Shown here: positions 10,040 to 20,883 of the stretch, one piece after another
Numbering within the stretch: the first letter of the stretch is position 1
Layout of the letters: each line of letters starts with the position of its first letter
Source of the DNA: Topomyia yanbarensis
Lineage: Eukaryota; Arthropoda; Insecta; Diptera; Culicidae
Direction: 5' to 3'
Length of the DNA: 64,000 bases
Assembly (NCBI RefSeq): GCF_030247195.1
Contig: NC_080671.1
Span: 99,125,845-99,189,844, forward strand
Translations under genes and position numbers: made by a program
The notes under the pieces: model-generated
The model's database searches: none
What the model was told of the DNA's origin: nothing
The model's input: the letters and a program-made list of their open reading frames with translations, nothing else

Positions 10040-12360
10040 GCTTCTATGGATTTGCTGTCACTTGGTCAGCTCCCGTCTCTTGTTCCAGTGTCACACTGCT
10101 GTCATTCGCCTTAAGGTTCTCAGTATACGGTAGGATCGGTGCAGTGATGCCAGAACACCCCCCGCCACGTGAATCCGTGGGATCCTCCAACTCTCTGACT
10201 CTGCTAGCTTTATGAGCGGTGCGGAAACAGAAACTCTCGTATTGAATATTTGAAAGTTGAAACCTGAGCAATAGTTTGACCTATTAATAGAAGCTGTAGT
10301 TACGCTCACGTTTCCTTGAAAATACGGCTAACTCAGTTTTCTCCCTGGAGAACCCGATACCAGCTGGAGGGCCCAAGCAGACAAATTGTCCAAGGTATCT
10401 TGCAATGGTCCTTGCAAATTGAGGGCTTTGGGACTTGTAACAGAGACCACACCGTCATCTGCAAGCTGCCTTAGCGTGCAGGAATTGACGAGACCTTCGT
10501 CAAGGTCATTCCAAAGGGGGCTTAGACATGCGAAAAATGCATTTGTTTTTCAGACAACAGTTTTAGCAAAAAGTTATTTGAAATTGGTGCAACTTCTCAT
10601 AAAGAATGTTGATAGAAGCTGAATCGAAAGTCCCCGTAATATCCCAGAATACTGATGCCATCTGCTCTTTGTTAGCATATCGTCGCTGTTGTGCTATCTT
10701 ATGACAAACGCCATTTTGGGGTAAACTGAGTTAGATATGCAACATTACTAATCTGAAAATTCTCTACAAAATGGCGTTTTCAGAATTTTGAAATTTTGCT
10801 TGGTTACTGAGTTATAGCGAAAAAAGTGATGAGAAATTGTCAGTTTTTTGCTTTAAATCACTTTATCTTGGGATTCGCTTAAGTAATGTAGAAGTTTTAG
10901 ATGTTTTTATATGTAAAAATGTCTGAGGAACACAATGGCATAATATTTTTTAAAATAAAAATACATGTATTGCGAGAAATATGCAGTTTTACTTTTAAAT
11001 TGGCAATATTTCATGTTTGGCAACACTGTAATTAAAAATTACTATTTTTTCTAGATTGCTTGCTCAATTTCCTTCAAAATGCATCTCATAGATTGTTTCT
11101 AGGTCGAATTAAGCCGAAGATACTAATAAAAGTTCATAATTGATGCTTTTTTTTTCTATGGAAAATTTTTCATGCACAATTATGACACGCCATACAAATT
11201 TTGCCATCAATACACACCTACGACACGTGTGAGTGCGACTTTTGTTTACATTTGTAGTGAAAACTCGCAACATAGTCAACCGAACTTCATGATATTTGAG
11301 AGTTTAATACAGAATAGATTGAAGCATTAATTGTCTTCTTTGAATTGTTTTTACCATTTGTAAGTTTCAAGATATTCAATCTCAAACTTTAAAAATCGTT
11401 TTTCTCGAAATGTGCTAAATGGCGCTTGTCATAAGATAGCACAACAGCGACGATATGTCATTTGAATATCTGTTGAGAGCAACGCAAGCCAATCGTTCGT
11501 CCCTTTGCCTTTGCGGAAACCAAATTGTGTATCTGACAACCCAATTGTCGAGTCGAAACATGATCATTGTCTCGAACAACTTTCGGATACAGGTCAGTAT
11601 TGCAATCGGTCGATACGAGTTGTGGTCGGAGGCTGGTTTATGGATGACTTATTAAATAAATTCAACAAGCTACTCCTGGCAGAGTCTGGCAGATTCTTTA
11701 ACAAGTTAAATTTGATTCAGTTTGTCCCTGGGGCTTTATTGTTACATGATAAGAGAGCAAGTGAGAACTCCACCATCGAAAACAGCGTTTCGTTCGCGTT
11801 ATCGTGAGTGGACGCGGCACGGTAGATCTTCTGTGCCGGGGCAGAATCCGGACAAACCTTCTTGGCAAAATCGAATATCCAACGGTTTGAATATTCCACG
11901 CTCTCGTTAGTACTGTTTTTGTTTCACAAACGCCGGGCCATGCCCTAAACAGTGCTCATCGAAGTTTTTCTCGTTAGCCCGTCGATAAACCGGTGCCAGT
12001 AGCTACGTTTTCTGGATTCATCAAACTCTTCTTGCGCGTTTCTGCCATCGCGTACTGTCGGTAGCTGGCTGGTAGCCCGTCGCCCCGGAAGGTCTTATAC
12101 GCGGTGGTCTTCTCCGGGGACACGTTTGAGCACTCTTTGTCCCACCATGGGTTGGGAGGACGCCCGCGAGAGCTCGCGTCTGGTACGCGTTTAGTCTAAG
12201 CTTGAATCGCGGATTCGATAATCAAGCCGGAACCCATACTCTTCATTTGGAGGAAGCTCTTGTGTCGACTCTACTTTTCCGGATCTCGCGGACGCATAGT
12301 TCTTCCAATCAATATTTCGTGTGAGGTCATACGAAGCATTGATTGTATTCGGTGGCCCTG
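10040..12360 (-). pseudogene. I-clade LINE ORF2 relic, antisense, split by a MITE
   Basis: The reverse complement matches the full-length LINE at 20578-26941. 12360 corresponds to about 22885 (end of the endonuclease domain), and the match runs through the endonuclease-RT linker and the RT core to the thumb region near 10211. A more diverged continuation runs to about 10040. The join near 10245 skips sequence between the thumb and the palm segment, and another internal deletion lies near 11640. Many frameshifts and stops are present. It is 5' truncated. A 774-bp MITE sits in the RT domain at 10680-11453. The family is the same as the 20.6-kb element but this copy is older. Confidence 0.8.
10680..11453. 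mobile_element. TA-flanked MITE (TCGTCGCTG termini)
   Basis: The ends are inverted repeats of about 40 bp (TCGTCGCTGTTGTGCTATCT, then TATGACAARCGCCATTT). TA lies at 10678-10679 and 11454-11455. The flanking LINE sequence gives the empty site: the intact LINE reads gctagcataagccattt near 23870 on its complement, so a single TA became two. There is no coding capacity. A truncated second copy is at 46859-47545. TA duplication suggests mobilisation by a Tc1/mariner-type transposase. Confidence 0.8.
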
Positions 12361-13975
12361 GACTAAATTAGACAATATCTTCTCACAAACTGAGTTTTAT
12401 TGGATTCTGAGATAATTATGACTTTCATTGGTTTAGTTTTCGTAAAAATGCACTGAACAAAATTCAGTTTGGACAAGGAAAAGTTTTTTTCGAATTGAAT
12501 TTCCTTGAAAGCGCCCAATTTGAAATTTTGACGGTAGGTAGGGAACATAATTACCTATCTTGGAGCGTCGGCGGTAAAACATGATGATGAGTTATGTTCT
12601 ACCATAGACCATGCGGTAGACTTGGGTGCAACGCCCAGCTCCTACTTAGCAGAGGGCAAAGAATTCTTCACATTTCCTTTCGATCATGTCCATATGAGTC
12701 AGCCTAGTCCTAGTTTTCTTCGCTCTAGAATACCTATCCGTCTTTCAATTTCTTTGCTTTCATTTCTCTTAGTCTCAAATTTGCCGAAAATAGCCAACAA
12801 AATCGATAAAGTTGACTAATTGCAGACAATATCCATTTACACGTTGGATTTGCCTATATGCATTAATTTTTCAGTTGATTCTTGTGTATGAACGTAACTA
12901 CAGCGACGGTCAACTTGCTCCCTCACCTGGGGGAAAAAATAGGAAACGGACGACTCCATCAAGCATCGGAACGACATAAGCTATGCCAACCCATTCACAA
13001 AACGAGTGAGTGAGCGTGAAATGCACAGATCTGAAATCTTAATTTAGAGATCGAAAACACATGGGAAAATTGGTAACCACCACTCACCGTGCTCTCTATG
13101 CAGGGTAATCTCCGGCCACAGGCAGTTGACTTCGGTTGATGCAACGCAATTCGTTCGACTTTCTATTACCAAACGATGCTCCATTTCGTGTGGTTACGAT
13201 ATTTAGTGACCTTCAGATGGTTGGTTTACTATTTTGCGAAGTTCCGTTGGAGGAAAACATGTTTTGGCACGTCAAAATATCAGTTGGAACTACGACTAAG
13301 TACCGTGTGCTGAAGTCAACCAGTAATAGAATGTATAATGGGAATAGATTGTGATTTAAATATTATCTTCAATTCTCTAGCTTGCTCTTATTCTCCAAAT
13401 TCTAGACGTAATAAAAACAAGATTTTGATACAGCTGTTCTGCTTATCGTTCCACCGTTTCGCCTACGCTATAAGTTCAGACACGTACCTTTTTCACCAAA
13501 TAATTAATGAATTTCCATTTCAATTATTAGGTCCCACTCAGACTGCCCAACCGCACCTAAAAATTAGCGAACTAATTTTAAACTCATCCAAAATGGTTCT
13601 TCAGAGACTAATTATACGGTATTTAAGCTGCTGATGAGATAACGATACCCGAGAGTGTCCCCCCAAAGCCTTGAACATGTCATCGGTCTGGGAGTGCGTC
13701 ATCATACTTGTCGCAAAGTTGACAAACTGCGAGTACTGAACGGAAATGGTTTATTTTCGGGTGTTGAAAAGTACGATTCAGAATGTATATTACTCTAGTT
13801 GATGGAATGAAAATCTCATTCTTTTCGTCGTAGCTGTTTACGGTGAGAAGAGTTGGGAAAATTTAAATTATATCAAACCTATCAGCCGTTTTGCTTCTGC
13901 GAGAACGTGGAAAAAGTAAAGTTTTGCGAACTACGCCAGTATGATGGTTGATATGTATTTAGGTATCTGTTTTTT
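12361..13975. other. No recognisable gene
   Basis: Between the antisense I-clade relic and the Jockey relic. Short open frames (12622-12819, 13136-13354, 13338-13634) show no motif and no consistent coding signature. Confidence 0.35.
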
Positions 13976-14307
13976 TCCTTTAGCTGCACACGAAAGATAC
14001 TTGTCCGGTGAAAAAAGCCACAAAAAGTTTCAAATGCGCTAATTGTAGCGAAAATCATAAATCGAATTTCTGGGGTTGTCCCGTTCGAGAAAAAAATATA
14101 AATTCTCGTTCTAGACAACAAAAACAACAAATAAAAATGTACCTACTTCTTCAGGTACACGTCAAGAAAACACGTCCAAACGTGTTAATCCGATTCAAAA
14201 TATATGAACAACTTCTTCTACCTCCGTCACACCATCCTACAAATGGTGTGTCATCTTATGCTTCAGTGGCAGGTAACACGGCCAAAATAACGGTCCAATG
14301 GATCTAG
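13976..14307 (+). pseudogene. Jockey-clade LINE ORF1, 3' remnant (zinc-knuckle end)
   Basis: The reading frame from about 13985 contains DTCPVKKATKSFKCANC, then ENHKSNFWGCPVREK. This is the last CCHC-type zinc knuckle of the nucleic-acid-binding ORF1 protein in Jockey-clade LINEs. The upstream part of ORF1 is missing, so the copy is 5' truncated near 13976. The frame degrades after about 14150. It is followed, with a short gap, by the ORF2 relic on the same strand. Confidence 0.65.
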
Positions 14308-14454
14308 GTAGCGTAACGGAAGAAAAATTAAAATATCTGTAAGACTCTATGTTACCTATGATGATTGCTGTGTTAAATTCTACCTCCATGTTTGAAGCTT
14401 TTCAAGCGGGGTGGGAATTTGCTAACACAATTATTATGAAATTAAAGTTTAACA

Positions 14455-16080
14455 ATGACTTTAAATAATCATTCAAATTTATTAAATTGGAATGCTCGTT
14501 CATTAAAACGTGCGAAGACGAATTTTTCAACTTCTTGAGGATAAATAATGTGCATAAAGCCGTTGTGACCGAAACTTTTTTAAAACCAAATATTAAATTG
14601 AAGAGTAACTCTAATTTTGTTATTCATCGATTTGATCGAATTGTTGGATTCGGCGGAGGAATCGCAATAGCGGTTAATAGCAGGATCAAACATTCCGTTA
14701 CGCCGTCTCTTGACACCAAGGTGATCGAGAGTTTGGGTATCGAAGTTGAAACTGATCATGGTATCATTTTTATTGCTGCAGCCTGTTTGCCTTTTCAGTG
14801 CACTGGCGAGCAAATTAATTTCTTGAAAGGAGACTTACAAAAACTTACAAGAAATCGGTCGAAATTCTTCATAATCGGTGATTTTAATGCCAAACACCGA
14901 GCCTGGAATAATGCTCAAAGCAATTCCAACGGTAAACTACTTTTTAATGATTGCTCTGATGGTTATTACTCAATTTTGTTCCCGAATGGTCCTACGTGCT
15001 ATTCGTCTGTAAGGAATCCATCAACAATTGATTTGGTTTTGACAGATCAAAGTCACCTTTGTAGCGAATTGATTACACATGCTGACTTTGATTCTGATCA
15101 TCTTCCAGTAACTTTTTCACTTTCTCAAGAAACTGTTTCCAATCCCATTAGCTCAGTGTTCAATTATCACAAAGCGAATTGGGAAAGGTACAAAACTTAT
15201 ATTGAGAATAATTTTAATCATGACCTTGATTTACAAAATAAAGCTGACATTGATACGGTATCACAAAATTTAAGTAATTCTATAGTTGATGCTAGAAATT
15301 TATCAGAACCAACAACACAGAAAAAATTTAATACTCCTATTAATGACAATCTTCAACTTCTGATTCGCTTGAAGAATGTTCGAAGACGTCAATATCAACG
15401 TTCTCGTGATCCTGCTATGAAATGTATCTATCAGGATCTACAAAAAGAAATTAAGCATAGATCCATACTCTTAAGAAACGAAAATTTCGCGAAAGAGGTT
15501 GAACAAATCAAGCCAAATTCTAAACCTTGGAAACTTTTTAAGGTTCTTAAGAAACCTCAGAAACCAATTCCAGCTTTGAAGGAAGGTGACCACATACTTC
15601 TTACAAACGAATAAAAAACTCAAAAACTTGCTCAGAAGTTTGAGAGCGTCCATAATTTTAATCTCAACGTTGTGAGTCCTATTGAAACCGAAATCTTACA
15701 AAAATATGAAAACGTTTCAAATCAAGTATTGTCTCTAGACGATATTGTTGAAACAAACTGTGATGAGATCAATCCATCATGAAAAAGTTAAAAAATATGA
15801 AAGCTCCAGGTTATGATGGAATTTTCAACATTCTTCTTAAAAACCTTCCCGAAGTCACCATGAAATACTTGGTCAAAATATTCAACAAGTATTTTGAATT
15901 AGCATACTTCCCTGAAAGATGGAAAAATTCCAAGATTATTCCTATTTTGAAGCCAGATAAAAACCCAGCAGAAGCAGCTAGCTATCGACCAATTAGTTTA
16001 CGCTCTTCTGTTAGTAAATTATTTGAAAAAAAAAATCATCCAAACTAGAATGGTGTCACATATCAATGAGAATTCTATTT
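14455..16080 (+). pseudogene. Jockey-clade LINE ORF2 relic (endonuclease and start of RT)
   Basis: The start ATG at 14455 leads into LLNWNARSLK, the beginning of an APE-type endonuclease. A frameshift moves the rest into the 14487-15614 frame. Endonuclease motifs are TETFLKPN, FFIIGDFNAKHRAWN and DSDHLPVTFSL. An in-frame TAA at 15612 separates the linker. A frameshift precedes MKAPGYDGI and WKNSKIIPILKPDK, then YRPISLRSSVSKLFEK, the first RT motifs. An extra A in the run at 16025 breaks the frame again. The RT palm with its catalytic aspartates is absent, because the copy ends where the foldback element begins at 16083. I did not find the missing part after 27085. Confidence 0.8.
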
Positions 16081-17299
16081 TTCTTGTTACACGGTTGCGT
16101 TTCGGCTTCGCCTCATCAGAAACCGACACTAACTTTCTGTCGGAATAGATTAGAGCCGGCTTGACGCAAATCCCTAAAAACTAAAACACACTTTGCGTTT
16201 CAATCGAACGACTGATCAAACGTGGTGTCCCGTCCGAGCAGAAGTTCTGTTTATGCCGATGAGGCACAGTGAAGCCGAAACTTGTAACCTGCTTTCGCAT
16301 AGGCCTGCTAAGCCAAGACAAGTTTCGGCTTCACTGTGTCTCATCGGCATAAACAGAACTTCTGCTCGGACGGGACATCACCAGTGTTGCCACAAATAAA
16401 TCTGTACCGGGAGCTGAAGAATCTTTTCTATCTGTACTCTTCTATAGAAAAATCTGTAGGGGAGTTATGGTTAAAACCGACACCTTAAGCTTAACTCTTT
16501 TTTGGGTTACCACAAAATCAATAAAATTATAATTTATACACAGAATTCTTCTTCGGAAAATTCTTAACAAGGCTTAATTTTGTCAGCGCTTCAAAAAATG
16601 AATTTCATTAAAAATTATTGTTTGCAAAACTTGGGAAATAAAGTGACTTCTTTTAGGCACTGCGGGTAAAACCGACACCCCATAGTGGTAAAATCGACAC
16701 CCCATTTAATTTATTTTCCCTCCACTTTATTAAAATCTTTATCTTTACTAAAAATGTGTTATACGCGTGATTAATGTGTGATGCAAAAATGTGCTTTTTG
16801 TAGCTTCATCATGTAGTGAGGAGAAGAGAGTTCGAAAACGTAGTATTATAAACAAGAGTATTTTATGCTATAGGATTATTTCTTAGTAATGATATTTCCA
16901 AGTAATCCTTATGCACATCATTACAACCGTTAGTGTCATTTTATTTCGAAAGAGAAGATTTGCAAGTGTTCTACATTTTGCTAATAGGATTGATTCATTT
17001 GTGAGTGACACACAACTCTTAGTAAAATTACCTGGTTCAGACTTTCATTTTACGGGACTCTGATAATCCACGTTCTACCGACCATTATCATCACTGTGAT
17101 GAAGTTCATCTATGAGAAACCAACAGAACACTAGAAATTCGGTTTAATGAGCTTTTTGCAGAAATAGCAAAAGCTTCAATAGAATATGATAAGAAAAAAT
17201 CAAGATTTTTAATTTTTAACCCTTGTGAAGGCAAGCTAAAATCCTAACATTAAAGGGCAAGCCGGGCCTCTCAGGCCCGTCTAAATTCAAGCTCCTTTT

Positions 17300-18000
17300 T
17301 GCCGTTCTCATATAGAAAGGTTATGCAATCGGTTGAAATTTCGACTTTAACCGAGACCCGCATGGCCAAATCTCTTATACTATTCGACTCAGTTCGTCGA
17401 GATCGTAAAATGTCTGTATGTGTGTGTATGTTTGTATGTATGTATGGATGTATGTATGTGGCAAACAATCTCACCGATTTTTCTCTAAGGTGGCTGGACC
17501 GATTTGTACAAATTTAGTCTCAAATGAAAGGTGCAGCCTTCCCATCGGTCGCTATTGATTTTTTTATTGATCCGACTTTCGGTTCTGGAGTTACGGGTTG
17601 AAGAGTACAATCACACTGCAAATTTCCATAGAAACTGATACCACCAGGATATCCAAATGATGCAATATATATTAAAATATGTGCAACATTACTTGGCTTT
17701 GCATGTCTAAATCATTAATGACCCACCGAAGGCACTTCGACCACATTGGCCAACTATGGCGGTTCTTGATGCCCCGGGGAACTTACCAAGTTCCTAAGAA
17801 ATGTCATACCTATTTCTCAGCGAATTCTTTACCGATATTTACAAACTTGATTTCACATGAAAGGTACAGCATTCCCATTGGCTTCTGTTGAATTTCTAAT
17901 TGATTCGACTTCCGGTTCCGGAATTACAGGATGATGAGTACGAACACGCAGCAAATCCCGATTTCAGCGTATAAGGCGGTGGATGTCAAAAGGTCAAAAT
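17300..18000 (+). repeat. Dispersed repeat A (tatgtatgtatg plus ccgacttccggttccgg)
   Basis: The sequence runs through attcgactcagttcgtcgag, a TGTATGTATG-rich tract (17411-17460), tgaaaggtgcagccttccca, and the phrase gacttccggttccgg twice (near 17573 and 17909), so two related units are joined. Diverged copies are at 45540-46140 and 54752-54850. It is non-coding. The repeat is of a kind common in mosquito DNA in my recollection. I cannot name a family from sequence alone. Confidence 0.7.
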
Positions 18001-18096
18001 TTTTTTTCCAAAAGGTGAGTACTCGGAAGATCACGTCGAATGGTTCTGAGCTCTATTTCGTTTGAACACGATTAAATAAATATTTCTGTGTTGCTA

Positions 18097-18309
18097 TTAA
18101 TTTCTTCTGATGTACAACCGGAGTACATATTCAGATTTTTCTTCCGAGTCTGCATCAGATTCATCGACGGTAGCAATATCATTCACACATTCTTCCTCGC
18201 TTTGCAAATCAGTCTCGGAATCGTCTGCTGTTGAATTTGCCCGAATTTCTTCCATTATTTCAGATTCTTTGAGACGATTGAAAACATGTGCATATCGTCT
18301 TATAGCCAT
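18097..18309 (-). pseudogene. Possible N-terminus of a piggyBac-type transposase
   Basis: A 70-codon frame begins with ATG at 18309 and encodes an acidic segment (ADDSETDLQSEEE, then DESDADSEEKSE) after a short basic start. piggyBac transposases commonly begin with a low-complexity acidic region of this sort, and the frame lies inside the TTAA-flanked element at 17220-19292. The catalytic DDD domain is absent, so this is at most an exon or remnant. No motif proves the assignment. The composition and location are the only support. Confidence 0.35.
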
Positions 18310-20577
18310 TTAAATTTTTTGTTGCTTTTAGATCCTACAATTTGAATAATTACGACAACTATAACACAAAGAATAGACATCAAAAAATAGACAATTGGTC
18401 ACTGCACAGTGACGTCATGCATTAAATATGACAGGTGGTGGTCCTGTTGATTACATTTTGAACTTAGAGATTATTCGTATTCTCAAAATGAAGCATTTAA
18501 AATATATTGGGAATCATGTTTTTAGAAGTATAAATGTTCTCTAGAGCGCCTTACAAGTAAATTGTGCAAGTGAACTAATTATTTGTTTATCAATTACTTC
18601 TAGTGTTCTCTAAATCGGTAAGTTGTTTTTCTTGGTAAATTAATTATTAGCACTAAGCTTATTTCAATGGAATTCAAATTTGTTTAGTCCAAACTGTAAA
18701 CAAAAGGACCAGCACTTGTCAAATTTGTGAGGTTAAGGCATTTCATATAATGGTCAATAACGACAGAGTTAGGTTATGTTGTATCCAAATAATCCAAAGT
18801 AGACCACAGTGGGTGAAATAAAAGTATGTACCCAAAAAAATATGACACACGTCATTATCGTATGCTATTTTTACATTTCCTATAAAAAAAATGTATAAAA
18901 TTCGCTCAAACTTTAAAAAAAATTCTTATAAGAAAAGGTAAAAAGATAAAATCAATAAAACATGAAAAAATTCCTTCTAATATGAAGCTGAACTCATCAA
19001 AATGTTTTTTTTTCAGATAAATATTAATGTATAAAAACCGTGACATTCCTAGTAAATATTGCATGCACACTGGGCCTGCCAGGCCCGGCTTGCCTTTTTG
19101 TGCATGTAAAAAATTCAAACATAGCTGCGCATCACTCCATAGATGAAAATTTCACGATTCTTTATTTTTGTTATAGATTTCAAAGCTACTTATCAAAATT
19201 TCCATGCCCAAGCTTATACTGCATGCACATTTTTTTGTAACTAAAAAATTGTAACGTGCCGGGCCTCTGGGACCCGGTTGCCTTTTTGAGGGTTAATGAG
19301 ACTAATAAGAAATAAACACAATTCAAGTATTTCTGTGAATCTTTACTATTACTATAGTGTGCTAATAGTGTAATTGAAATGTCACTAAAGATCACAGCCA
19401 TTTGTAATGAATCGCAAATAATTACAACCATGTTAACAGCGTGTCGGTTTTACCCTAACAAAAGGGTGTCGGTTTTACCCCATCAGCGAACATTTTTTCT
19501 TAAAACCAATAAAAAATATTGAATACCTCAAACTCGTCTTCAATACACCCTGTTAATCATAAGAAAGGCCGATAATAATAGATACTGAAAAAAGTGGTGA
19601 TTTGAAAAGCTTTTGTTCGGTTAAAACCTTACAATCTATCAACAAAATTTTACATCCAGTAGAGTATAAACGCTACCGTCGCATGTTTTGTTTATTTTTA
19701 TGACATTTGTCGTACTAACGTAAATCCAATTTGTGTTCAAATGCTCTACATAATCGTGCTAATAATAAAGTATTATTATGAAATGAACAAAAATTTGATT
19801 TCTAGGGAATGTTGTGGGGTGTCGGTTTTACCCACAGTGTCGGTTTTACCCATAACTTCCCTACCGGATTCTGTACCCAAACAACAGCAAGGTTGTTTTT
19901 AAAAAATCATTTTAATTATACAGAATTTTCATTCGGGGAACTCAAACCAGACATTCTGACTCGGTTGTTTTATTTAAGCTGGAATTCTGCAAGAAACCAG
20001 TTAGAGCTTCGGACGAGTGTGACTGGGTAATGTCAATATCAGCTCCAGCTCAAATTCTCGCTGCCAATTTAGTTGCAATCAAAGCTGGCCAACTAAGTGG
20101 CGGCGAGAAGTTGAAATGGGGCTGGTAATGTCATTAGGATGCGAGATACCTGGTTACAGGAATTTAAATGGAGCAAGTCAGAGTAAACTACTGAGTATGT
20201 ACTCCGAGGTGATTCTGTTGGCTTTCACTTAGACATCACCCCTTTGATTTGCTGAAAGCAGGTTTCTCGCATATCGCATTCTAATCTCAGCTTCAATTCA
20301 AGCTGAATCAGTACCAGCTCCACTTCAGATTCTTGCCATATCTGCTGCCTAACTCTGCGTTTACCTGCTGTTTACTGGGATGCTTCGCAGGGTTAAATTA
20401 TTTTACCTTGCTGTCATGTAAAAAAAATCTGTACCAATCTGTACTTTTTTACAAAAATCTGTAATAATAATTGGTACAGATTCTGTACGGTACAATCTGT
20501 ACCAAAAATGTTTCAAAAATCTGTACCTTTCTAGATAAATCTGTACTTGTGGCATCACTGGACATCACGTTTGAGCA

Positions 20578-20883
20578 CATTCGTTATCGAGCACTCAGTC
20601 GAGATAGAAGTCTTTTGTCATCGGTCCGTACACTCTATAGCGACAAATAGTGTTAATCCGCGTTCAAGGTTATTTACACACTCTGCGCCTAGTTGAGGTT
20701 TCAGTATTTTTTCCCTTCTTGTGTGTTTCTGTTTCTGAGTACCGTTAGCCGGTCAGTGAAGTGAAACAGTGTTCTTCTAGTAAGCCGTCTGGATACCGTT
20801 ACATACACAAGCTAAGTATTAGTTTTCGTTTCCCCTTCTTGGTTGTCTTAATAACGTGCACTGGGCAATAGGCCCGTGCAAAA
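20578..20883 (+). promoter_or_regulatory. 5' untranslated region / presumed internal promoter of the LINE
   Basis: 306 bp lie between the target duplication and the ORF1 start. LINEs of this class usually carry an internal RNA polymerase II promoter here. I see no TATA box and cannot point to a specific initiator or downstream element with confidence. The position is supported by the duplication. The promoter role is inference. Confidence 0.45.

Larger units (their letters stand above)
17220..19292. mobile_element. piggyBac-like element with TTAA duplication
   Basis: TTAA lies at 17216-17219 and 19293-19296. The ends are CCCTTGTGAAGGCAA and, reading inward from the right, CCCTCAAAAAGGCAA, sharing CCCT and AAGGCAA. 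Subterminal GC-rich words flank the ends: gccgggcctctcaggcccg at 17262-17280, gggcctgccaggcccggc at 19071-19088 and gccgggcctctgggacccgg at 19258-19277. It contains a copy of the dispersed repeat at 17300-18000 and a short minus-strand acidic reading frame that may be a transposase N-terminus. It is the innermost layer of the nest. Confidence 0.75.
16459..19861. mobile_element. TA-flanked element with GGTGTCGGTTTTACCC repeats
   Basis: TA lies at 16457-16458 and 19862-19863. The ends GGGGAGTTATGG and GGGAAGTTATGG (reading inward) are followed by KTAAAACCGACAC, an inverted repeat of 25 bp with two differences. The word GTGTCGGTTTTACCC or its complement recurs at about 16469, 16664-16680, 16686-16702, 19441-19455, 19464-19481, 19816-19833 and 19837-19851. 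It carries a nested piggyBac-like element at 17220-19292, without which it is about 1.33 kb. No transposase was recognised. Confidence 0.8.
16382..20560. mobile_element. hAT-like non-autonomous element with nested insert
   Basis: A perfect 8-bp duplication GACATCAC lies at 16374-16381 and 20561-20568. The termini are inverted repeats: CAGTGTTGCCACAA at the left, and CAGTGATGCCACAA reading inward from the right. Both subterminal regions repeat the word aatctgtac many times (16400-16458 and 20427-20547). An 8-bp duplication with CAGNG ends is characteristic of hAT. Without the nested element at 16459-19861 it would be about 0.78 kb. It encodes no transposase. It is inserted in the right arm of the foldback element. 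Confidence 0.85.

Noticed and set aside
17411..17460. TATG tract as an independent microsatellite
   Set aside because: The same tract with the same flanks occurs in other copies of dispersed repeat A, so it is part of that repeat.
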